NCBI GenBank assembly: GCA_933228895.1
Contig: OW121853.1
Coordinates: 123,524,133-123,588,132 of the forward strand
Length of the DNA stretch: 64,000 bases
Origin: Platycnemis pennipes
Taxonomy: Eukaryota; Arthropoda; Insecta; Odonata; Platycnemididae
Reading direction: 5' to 3'
Both the position numbers and the translations under genes were made by a program. The stretch's first letter is position 1; each line of letters starts with the position of its first letter. The notes beneath the pieces are model-generated. The model was not told the origin of the DNA, did no database searches, and saw only the letters and a program-made list of their open reading frames with translations. Shown here piece by piece: positions 56,345-64,000 of the stretch.

Positions 56345-56815
56345 ATGCCCATCTCTTACCTTCAAACGTCCCCCAACCTCTTTGGTATTCTGAGAACCAC
56401 CATACTTCTGTCGAAATCCCATCTCCCTCCCAAAACACCTCCTTCCCCCTGCAATCGCGCTAGATGCAAAACCTGTCCTATCCTTATCACCCAACCTCTC
56501 CCCAAACAATTCCTCTCTTTTTCGCTTCACTCCATGCCTTCACTTTCCTGCACCACTGAAAATACTGTCTACCTTGTACTCTGCAAATTCTGTCCCGCTT
56601 TCTACATCGGCTCCTCCATCACCCCGCTATGCATCCGCATGAATGATCACCGCTCTTCCTGCAATAATCCCTCCTCCCATTCTTATTCTCTCCCGGTAGG
56701 CATACATGCCTCCTCCCACGAATCCAACTTCAATAATTGTTTCAACGTGGGCATACTTGCCTACCTCCCAACTTCAGCGTATCCCCTCCAACTTAAAACA
56801 TTGGAGCAATCTTAA
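56345..56815 (+). pseudogene. Penelope-like element, second GIY-YIG lineage
   Basis: The 156-codon frame has CNRARCKTC at residues 36-44, the cysteine motif that precedes the nuclease in one group of Penelope-like elements. NTVY (73-76, for the G-V/I-Y box) and YIG (87-89) follow, then Arg98 and His102 in IRMNDHRSSCNN. The RT is absent. This lineage differs clearly from the 31.8 kb fragment, which lacks the CxxxxCKTC motif, so two Penelope-like lineages are present. Downstream, ACCGAAATATCGGAAAAC (57028) is in the style of Penelope-like termini. 5' truncated. Confidence 0.8.
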
Positions 56816-57060
56816 ATTTGCCTTTCCATGCTTTCCGCAAACCGGGAATTAACAGGTCTCATTAAAGGAACCTTCTGTCTTTCTCTCTTTTTCTCATACA
56901 TTTTCTCATACCCTTTCCCTTCCCACTCATCTTTACCCCTCTTACTTCTACCCTTCACTTGTTTCATCGGCCTGCCTTGCCCCCTCAGTCAGTTCTCTCC
57001 TCTCCTTCGAGAAAGGTGGTAGTGGCCACCGAAATATCGGAAAACTATCTTTGTGAGTGT
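56816..57060 (+). mobile_element. Probable 3' part of the second Penelope-like element
   Basis: Continues from the GIY-YIG frame without other identity until GTGGCCACCGAAATATCGGA (57019), which resembles Penelope-like terminal sequence. The region is pyrimidine-rich. Confidence 0.45.
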
Positions 57061-58906
57061 CTTTTATTTATGTGCTTTTAGTTTCACTAATAGTTTATAC
57101 TATAAATTTAAAAGAAATAAGTATTTTTCACAAGGCAAAACGTCACAAATTGAATCAAAGAAAAATTTAAGGTTCCATTTTGCATTTTAAAATAAAAATT
57201 TTATGTAGATTTTCGTCAGAAATAAAACAAAAAATAGAACCTTAGCTTCTTAGTCATTCTCAGAAATAGGAAAAAATTCTGAATTACCTGCCCACGATAC
57301 GCCTATTTTTAAATTTTCCTTCACGACAACTTTCGTGTGAATTATTCCAGTATTACTAAGATAACCTTATTCCTATGTAATCTCCCACTATTCATTTTTA
57401 CACAAATAAACTCCCATGAAATATCTCCTTTTTACTCCACCACGATTTTTACTTGCGATCCTCACCATACCGCATCTGTGGTAAATAATGGCCCATCATT
57501 TCTTCAGCCATATTCTCGACTCTAATGCGTCTTACTCTGTGGGGATAAGTGGCTACAAAAAAGTGCACTGAAGAAATACCAGACATCTCACCAGTGAACA
57601 ATGCGGTGCTATATACTAAGGCGTAGTCGTAAAAAAAAGCAGACTGCGCGAGTAGCGAAAAGAAAGGGCAAGGGAATAAAAGTGTCCCTCACACATTAAA
57701 GCTTTAATCGAGTTGATTTGGGACAGCAGGTTTCGTACACTCTACAATCAGGTTTGTAAAGAGAGAGAGAGAATGAAGACCCGTAAAATATTTTCACAAA
57801 TTTAACTTTAAACCACATTTCCACTGAATATTCAATGGAATTTTCTTTAAAATCGTACTAAAGTATGGTGAGTATCCTCCTCATACTTACCCCCAAAATA
57901 ATTATATGATTATAAAATATCTATCATCAGCTAGGGATGACTGATACCACGTTATTAGAAATTCTTTCGAAGGGTGTAACACAATTATTTAACAGGGAAA
58001 CTTACTTTAACGCGGGTACATGGAATTCTGGAAGTTACCATAGAAAACTTAAGACAGGCATATAAACCTTTTTTAAGCTTAGAAAAAAATTAGTTTGAGT
58101 AATATTACCATAAATAATCCAGCTTTCAAAGGATTCGTTCCCTGATTGCTGTCCTGGTTTTCATTAGCATAGCCCTTTGGGAAGATGATTCCATTTTTAG
58201 CGAAAGCCTTAAATTGTTGGATGGTAAGAGAAATGGGATTTTCCGCGCTTTTAAACCGGCAGAAACTAGGTGCAGAAGATGGAGAAAGCGATGCGATCTG
58301 AGAGAAAATTTCATCAGAATTATTTAGTCAGCAAAAATATGGTTCTGGAAGATGTGCACGAGTCCTTGCAAATGTGAAGGGGGCAACGGTATCCATGGGT
58401 GGAGAAAGAGAAAGGAGAAAGCGAAGAGACGTGACGTAATCGGTCACTTTTTTCCTCTGCCTGGCGATCATGGAATTCGGACGCCTCCATGTAGGTCAGT
58501 CTCCGATAATGAAGCGGTACTTATGCATCAAGGTTCCTTTATAGGGCAAAAGAACTGCACACGTTTATATGTTCCGCATTCCACAGAGGCCTTTCGCGGC
58601 GAGGAATTTTCAAGAGCAAAATCAATCCGCATCAACATCTCCATTCCTTTCCCTTACGTTTTTTTCCACCCCTATAATGTCTGCTCTTCCTGTCCTTCCA
58701 CAAGATGATACGTAGAGCATACCTTGAAGAGAATCACACCCTGCCCTACGTGGCAATGTACGTCATTAGAAACATCTGATCAGCGACGAGCACCACGGCA
58801 ATTAAAGATGGCAGAATTAGAAACGACTGCGTTTTTAAATTTAGGGCGTACGGTGGAACGTAAAGTCAGGATTTACTACACGAATATTGAATGAAGGCTT
58901 TTCACT
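57061..58906. other. Unassigned AT-rich sequence
   Basis: 1.8 kb with a short GA microsatellite at 57762-57772. The longest frame, 58352-58708 (+, 118 codons), has no domain. No gene supported. Confidence 0.45.
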
Positions 58907-59025
58907 AGTTAGGCATCAAATGATGCGGCCAGTGCATGGTGAAATATAATCAAAAATAGATTTGATATCGGAACTTGATAGAGCTCAAAGAAGAGTTGCC
59001 AGATTTGCTAATGGTACTAACATAC
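58907..59025 (+). mobile_element. Ancient LINE-A/B/C-like relic
   Basis: Translation gives FSLVRHQMMRPVHG followed, in another frame, by SELDRAQRRVARFANG, matching the conserved SLVRP and ELDRVQRRAARFV block of the LINE group. It is more diverged than any other copy, so it is probably an old insertion or another lineage. Confidence 0.5.
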
Positions 59026-59437
59026 GTTTTTAGCTATGCGTGTATGTTAATAAAAAAAATATTGTTGAATCATTCTGAAATTAGAGATGACTAGGAGGAT
59101 GCCAGGTGTATGCAGAAACCTTAAGATGATTATATGCTCGTGGGGGTTGTGAGGAAATCGAACAGCCAATGAGCAAATGGGGACTTTCATCTTTATGCTC
59201 GATGGTGCGAGACTTCAGGCTTGGCTAAAAAACTTACGCAATAGAAATGTTCACGGGAAAGGCTTTAAGGCAATGAGCTAAGAAATTTCATCATATACTC
59301 CTCTACCTGGTTACCACAAATGCCTCGATATTTAATGAGTTGTCGGTAACTTTCAGAGCGAATGGAGTTCGTAGTTCATCAGTTCGGTGTTTCCTTGCGC
59401 TAGAGAAACTTACATCTGCAGCCAATGGGAAGACGCG
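59026..59437. other. Unassigned sequence
   Basis: No supported feature. Confidence 0.4.
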
Positions 59438-59605
59438 CCAGGGATAGTGAGTTTGAAATCGTCGGAATTATCTCGAATAGGTAACCAAGGGTCACGTGGT
59501 ACAAAAACAAATGGTTCACAAATTTGGTGTGTGTGTGAATCGTTCATTAAAATCATGATCGCTTTATTCATTTGAGCTGTTCTCATTTCTCTCGACTATA
59601 GAGGT
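59438..59605 (+). mobile_element. FB-1 left half
   Basis: Starts GCCAGGGATAGTGAGTTTGA and follows the left arm and centre of FB-1 up to CTCTCGACTATAGAG. The right arm is not here; LINE-C sequence begins at about 59611. Confidence 0.8.
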
Positions 59606-59610
59606 AGGTA

Positions 59611-60062
59611 CTATCAGAACGCAGATTAAAATTTAGGTTAAGCCTTTTAAGTAAATTCTAAACCGATTTGTTCACAGATGATGTTAGATATATACTAAGA
59701 ACCCCTGCGTATTATGCTAGGTTTGATCAGATTAACAAGATTAGAGAGATAGATTGTCGTACCGATAGATTTAAAATGTCATTTTTCCCGCAAACCATAA
59801 GAGAGAACAATAGGCAGTGTAGCAAAGGGACGGGTAGGTGAAATATAGTCAGAGGTGTCTGTAGTGCATGATGCACGTAATAACAATCAATAATCCATTT
59901 CTTATTTCGTCGATATTAACCATCTAGCTGCATGTGAACCTATTATCTAGGATGTCTCCATTAAATATCCCAGTTGCATGTCAATGGGGCATGTTTGGTG
60001 ATCTTCACCCCCTGCCACACACCCTCGTGGTGGCTCGCAGGGTATTACGTAGATGTAGATGT
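59611..60062 (+). mobile_element. LINE-C 3' fragment
   Basis: Begins at SERRLKFRLSLLSKF, continues FTDDVRYILRTPAYYARFDQ and INKIREIDCRTDRFKMSFFP, and then the LINE-C UTR, CGTGGTGGCTCGCAGGGTAT and ACGTAGATGTAGATGTAG. It joins an FB-1 half on the left and a full FB-1 on the right, so it may have inserted into an FB-1 cluster. Confidence 0.87.
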
Positions 60063-60070
60063 AGAGCCTC

Positions 60071-60391
60071 CCAGGGGGGTTGTGTTTGAAACCGGAGGGA
60101 TTGTCTCGAATAGGTAACCAAGGAGTCACGTGTTACAAACACGAATGGCTCGAAAAGTTGGTGTGTTAAAACCGTTGATAACAACCTCATTCATTGTTTT
60201 CACCTGAGTTTTTCTCATCCGTCTCGACTATAGAGCCCCCAGATGAGAAAAAACACAATTGTAAACAATGAATGAGATTGTAATCAGCGGTTCTAACACT
60301 ACCAATTTGCCAACCATTCCTGTTATACCACTTGACTCCTTGGTTACCTATTCGAGATAATCTCGACAGTTTCAAACACAACCCCTCAGAT
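60071..60391. mobile_element. FB-1 foldback element, complete
   Basis: The left end CCCAGGGGGGTTGTGTTTGA and the right end TTTCAAACACAACCCCTCAG are inverted. Arms of about 85 bp pair. The central CGACTATAGAGCCCCCAGAT marks the axis. Right arm nearly perfect. Confidence 0.9.
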
Positions 60392-60539
60392 GAGATGAAA
60401 CACAAGTGTAAACAATGAATGAGGTGGTAATCAGCGGTTTTAACAAAACATATTTGCCAACCATTCGTGTTTATACCACGCGACTCCTTGGTTACCTATT
60501 CGAGATGACCCCTTCGGTTTCAAACCCAACCTTGCAGGG
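60392..60539. mobile_element. FB-1 right half in tandem
   Basis: Directly follows the complete element and repeats its right half: AACAATGAATGAGGTGGTAA, CCAACCATTCGTGTTTATAC, GGTTACCTATTCGAGATGAC and TTTCAAACCCAACC. It forms a 1.5-copy tandem array. Confidence 0.85.
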
Positions 60540-60912
60540 GATGGCAACTCGGTTCGTATTCGCGAGAGAACGCCGATTCATGGAATTTCAGGGCGATCGT
60601 TAACTTCGCGAAGGTCAACATCGTTTCATCACCGCCGACACCAGCATCAAACGCTTTCGAAGTCGCCACGCACCTTCACTATTTGCTGATGCACCGGGAT
60701 TGTGGAAACGTCACGGCGGACTCAACCAACTCACGAAAGGTTGGAAGGCGATGATGCAACGGAAGAGGGAAACCTTTAGGCGAGTCACTTTATTAATTTC
60801 AGAGACGTAATTCACGTCGTTCATTAAAGGGCGAGCAGCGAAATGCGACGCATTCATTGAATCCGAATAGAGGAGTTCAACCGCTGAGTTTAGCATTTAT
60901 TATTAAGACCCC
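60540..60912. other. Unassigned sequence
   Basis: No supported feature. A 61-codon frame (60711-60896, -) has no domain. Confidence 0.4.
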
Positions 60913-61768
60913 ACAACATCAAAGCGGGACTGAATACAAAAACGTTAAGAGGGTAACAGCAGTTCTAGCTTCCATAGTAGCATAAGTGAGAATATTACAA
61001 ATAAAAAGGAAGTCCACAGGCTTTACTTGGTAAAACTGCATGATTGTAGCAAGAAGAAAAACCAAATTGTAAGAGTCTTTAAGACGATTGTACTACAATA
61101 GAAACCTAGGTCCGTGTCTCAATAAATTTTGTGAAATCTTACCAAGTGGTTTTTCTCCTTGTGACAATATTACGTTATGTTTACAATTGAATATCCCCTA
61201 CAACGAGAGATGGATAAATTACCGTAATTTTCAATTGAGGTAAATTACGGTAATTTTCTGGAAATTTTAAGTTTCAGCTGCTAATCCTTATCGGAGGTCT
61301 CAAAACGAAATCAAATAGCATTGAGATATAAATACCGACACTTATATCAAACATATCACATTTATCTTTATAACTCATTAAAAAAATTAAATCGAAGTTG
61401 GCAGCAACACACAATTTGCCTCTCTTTTGTCACACTATGAGAAATCTTCGCTCCAAAGACAAACCTCTGCGCAATTAGCATTTGGTATTTTACTCTGAAT
61501 TAATTGGACTTAATCATGCACAATGTAAACAAAATCGTTTTAGCTTCTTAATTTATAATATCACCAATTCCAATGGTTTCTTCTTGAGGAATAAATTATC
61601 TGAAAAAGAACTTTTCTGAAAATTACCGTTTATTACGGTAATTTTCAGGGGTGTTGGTAATTTACGAAAAATACTACGGTAATTTACGAAAATTAACCGC
61701 GGTAATTTACCAAGTTGCCCACCTCTACCTACAATCAAATAACAAGCAACAAAATCACGTAGCTAACA
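60913..61768 (+). repeat. Tandem duplication unit 1, split by a hAT-like MITE
   Basis: Without the insertion the unit is about 325 bp and matches unit 2 at 61781-62098 nearly base for base: TGAATACAAAAACGTTAAG, AGCAGTTCTAGCTTCCATAG, AAACCACTTGGTAA inverted, and ACAAGCAACAAAATCAC. The function is unknown. No coding frame. Confidence 0.85.
61204..61727. mobile_element. hAT-like MITE
   Basis: 524 bp inserted in unit 1 and flanked by CCTACAA on both sides (61197-61203, 61728-61734). The right end complemented reads TAGAGGTGGGCAACTTGG, typical of hAT termini; the left end CGAGAGATGGATAAATTACC is a looser match. Both ends continue into TTACCGTAATTT-type repeats. hAT elements make 8-bp duplications; seven or eight bases agree here. 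No transposase frame. Confidence 0.75.
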
Positions 61769-61780
61769 ACAAACAAAAAA

Positions 61781-62098
61781 CAACAAAGCGGAACTGAATA
61801 CAAAAAGGTTAAGCTGTAACAGCAGTTCTAGCTTCCATAGTAGCATAAGTGAGAATATTACAGATAAAAAGGAAGTTCGCGGGCTTTACTTGGTGGAACA
61901 ACACGATTGTAGCAAGGAGAAAAACCAATCTGTAAGAGCCTTTACGACGATTGTACTACAATAGAAACATAGGTCGTTGTCTCAATAAATTTTGTGAAAT
62001 GTTACCAAGTGGTTTTTCTCCTTGTGACAATATTACGTTACGTTTACAATTGAACATCCCCTACAACCAAAGACAAGCAACAAAATCACACAGCTAAG
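61781..62098 (+). repeat. Tandem duplication unit 2
   Basis: The uninterrupted copy of the 60913-61768 unit, beginning CAACAAAGCGGAACTGAATA and ending ACAAAATCACACAGCTAA. It shows the empty site of the hAT-like insertion as CCCCTACAACC. Confidence 0.87.
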
Positions 62099-62665
62099 AA
62101 GTTGGACATACGTGCGGTGCATGACAAACTAACATAACAACGAGTAGTAACAAGTGAAAAGAGAAATATTTCATGAGGATTATTCTGCAAAGGGTTACCA
62201 AAGGACCTACGAGGCATGCAATGAATTCATAAATTCATAAATAAATAAAGCAAATTCGAATCGCATCGACTGAGGAGTGTAAGAACACATTCATGAGCGA
62301 ATAAAATATGGAAGTCAAAGCGCTCTAACGGTCGTCATTTTGAAATGGTTGCGTGAGTACGAACATGAAGGCGGATGACCGCATCGATTGAAAGTGAATA
62401 AAATAATTGAAGAGCACCACCGATGGGACGAACAAAAGACTGCATGGATGCGCGTGTGTGCGAGAGAGCGCTGTTCCTAGTTGAAACTATGGACAATACA
62501 TTAAATACGTCGAAAAAATTCAGAGTAAACAGGAAAATGAGAAAGGTCTTTTTGGAATACTGTAGAGACGAAGGGATTGGATAAGGCATGTCCTGAAATT
62601 TGTGAGGATCAAAATGGATGAAAACATTTGAGAAGGTTCAAAAGCAAGGAATAGCTCGGGGGTCA
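62099..62665. other. Unassigned sequence
   Basis: No supported feature. An 84-codon frame (62335-62589, -) has no domain. Confidence 0.4.
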
Positions 62666-62733
62666 AGTAAAAGTAAAGGCTAAGTAGAAGTAGATGCCAA
62701 GCAGAAGCAAAAGCCGAATAGTAGTAGAGGCCA
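62666..62733 (+). repeat. 17-bp minisatellite, four units
   Basis: Four tandem units begin at 62666, 62683, 62700 and 62717, for example AAGTAGAAGTAGATGCC and AAGCAGAAGCAAAAGCC. Each differs from its neighbours at several positions. Confidence 0.75.
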
Positions 62734-63388
62734 GGAATGGAAAATAATTATCACGGTGGTAGAGCGATCACTGTGAATGGGGAAGATGGGGCTTTTCTGT
62801 CATTTTATGACTGATAAACTAATGAAAATAAAGGCGCGATTTGAGTGACAAAGTAATATCTACGTAAAAATGCAAACAGGACACGCTGTCGCAATTCAGC
62901 CCGTCGATGTTGAGCGCCAAATATGGAATTAAATAATATAACTCCAACGTGGCATTTATCTATTGGTCCGATTTCTCGATTTTGAGATACGTGAATATTG
63001 GTGGCCAGAAACTGCGACAATGTGGGACTGGCCACGCCGCTCTCTATATATCAATATATTAAAAAATCGGTAGCATTCCGGGCAGGGATTGCCCCGGAAC
63101 CCGTTCTCAAACCGGTTCGCAACAATCCACGTCGAGGGAGCACATGTGTGTGGGGGGGGGGGGGTGCGGTGGCTACTCAGCCGCAGGGGGAGGAGTGGTG
63201 GGGACGGGGAGGGGGTGATGAAGGGGGTTGGAAGCCTACGCTCGAAGTGGTGTCGCACAGCGGTCCCTGGAGACCTGGACAGACCGGGGTATAATGGCCG
63301 ATTCCCGGGCATTTTCCACCTGATCTCACCTATTTCGCCCCGTCAGAAAACCAATTAGCATCTTCTTCCCACCTAACTGTACTCCAGG
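62734..63388. other. Unassigned sequence with a long G run
   Basis: A G run near 63151-63163 lies in a GC-rich segment with frames on both strands (62956-63358). No domain. Confidence 0.45.
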
Positions 63389-63430
63389 GGCCATATTCAG
63401 ACAGTCTCACCCCTACTGCTTACGTCCTGA
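63389..63430 (+). repeat. GGGCCATATTCAGAA family terminus
   Basis: GGGGCCATATTCAGACAGTC followed by CTACTGCTTACGTCC matches the terminus at 51212-51260 with a short internal deletion. Confidence 0.5.
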
Positions 63431-63492
63431 ATTCCCCGCTGTGAGTTACTCGTAAATTGTGAACACACCGATAAATACCTTTTTTACCGTAC

Positions 63493-63796
63493 CTTACCGT
63501 ATGTCCTATTTTCCTCGTACTATTAGGGATATGTATAACGGTAAATATATCCAGTACGAGTGTAGCAATGGATAACATTGGTAGCTGCATATTGGTATAA
63601 GGACTTGAAGCTAACCCAACTAACAGCATGTTTGCTTTGCCATTTTTATCTCTTTTTAAATAGTGTAGTTTAGATCAGAACATAAATACTAATCCTTTTT
63701 TATGCATGATATGTAGTGCATGTTTGGTGAGAATTAACCCCCTGCCACACACCTCTATGGTGGCTTGCAGGGTATTACGTAGATGCAGATGTAGAT
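63493..63796 (+). mobile_element. LINE-A 3' end
   Basis: Begins at the last RT codons (CCTCGTACTATTAGGGATAT, RTIRDMYNGKY) and continues through the UTR with AACCCCCTGCCACACACC. It ends GTAGATGCAGATGTAGAT. Confidence 0.87.
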
Positions 63797-63859
63797 ACCA
63801 AAAAATAAAATGATTGGAAGGGTGGGCGAGGGCCATCTGGAGCGGTGACATTTAGACCT

Positions 63860-64000
63860 CTTTAGATCCATTGTCTCAACCCACATTTAACCTGCCCATT
63901 ACTTGCAGACAGGGGACAAGAGTACCACGTAAGAGGTATGGAGGGGGGCTACCCATCCAACCTCCGTCAGGGCCCAACGTTGCTTAACTTCGGTGATCTG
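63860..64000 (-). repeat. 5S-rRNA-derived sequence (SINE or pseudogene), cut by the window edge
   Basis: On the minus strand the edge reads GATCACCGAAGTTAAGCAAC then GTTGGGC (63972-63999). This matches the internal promoter region of 5S rRNA. GAGGTTGGATGGGTAGCC (63949-63966) matches its later TTGGATGGGTGACC block. After that the sequence is not 5S-like. It is either a SINE with a 5S-derived head or a truncated 5S pseudogene; the part before the match lies outside the window. Confidence 0.6.

Noticed and set aside
1..64000. CRISPR array, operons or bacterial genes
   Set aside because: No evenly spaced repeats with unique spacers, no clustered long open frames; all repeated sequence is explained by eukaryotic transposons.

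Overview
The window looks like repeat-dominated, non-coding nuclear DNA from an arthropod. Non-LTR retrotransposons, Penelope-like elements, foldback and other small DNA transposons, and SINE-like sequences cover a large share of it. The other long stretches hold only short open frames with no recognisable domain, start context or spliced structure. I see no convincing host gene, no operon, no ribosomal gene array and no CRISPR. The call of arthropod rests on the style of the LINE families, whose 3' ends carry ATCTACATCTACA-type tails, and on general familiarity. I cannot name the order.

Recurring families, with working names used below. LINE-A, LINE-B and LINE-C are three related lineages of one CR1/L2/jockey-like non-LTR group. 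They share the RT C-terminal region, a 3' UTR containing a conserved CCTGCCACACACC...GGTGGCTTGCAGGGTAT block, and a TGTAGATGTAGATG tail. LINE-R is an unrelated non-LTR family with a GATGAT-type tail. PLE marks Penelope-like GIY-YIG fragments. MITE-1 is a ~0.5 kb element with AATGGGG.CGTTTAC termini. FB-1 is a ~0.3 kb foldback element whose two arms are long inverted repeats. TTAA-1 is a ~0.74 kb element flanked by TTAA. There is also one hAT-like MITE.

Layout. 0-10 kb: LINE-A/B/C fragments in both orientations and an unassigned dispersed repeat. 10-17 kb: MITE-1 copies, an inverted pair of hammerhead-ribozyme-like motifs, LINE-B with an 80-nt insertion, LINE-C, and LINE-R split by a LINE-A insertion. 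18-20 kb: the most complete LINE-R copy (endonuclease plus RT), split by TTAA-1. 21-28 kb: LINE-A/B/C fragments, then the longest LINE-A (about 2.6 kb, 5' truncated, RT broken by stops and a frameshift). 28-43 kb: FB-1 and MITE-1 copies, a PLE GIY-YIG fragment, tRNA-like sequences, LINE-A and a rearranged LINE-B. 43-49 kb: TTAA-1, LINE-R, and a third hammerhead-like core inside a long inverted repeat. 49-61 kb: FB-1 copies, a small TIR element, LINE-R, and a second PLE GIY-YIG lineage. 61-64 kb: a tandem duplication split by a hAT-like MITE, a 17-bp minisatellite, a LINE-A 3' end, and a 5S-rRNA-derived sequence cut by the window edge.

The elements do not form a pathway. What they offer is a layered insertion history: LINE-A into LINE-R, TTAA-1 into LINE-R, LINE-C beside FB-1, and tiny insertions with target duplications inside LINE-B and LINE-C. 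They also offer candidate self-cleaving RNA motifs of the kind known from Penelope-like elements.
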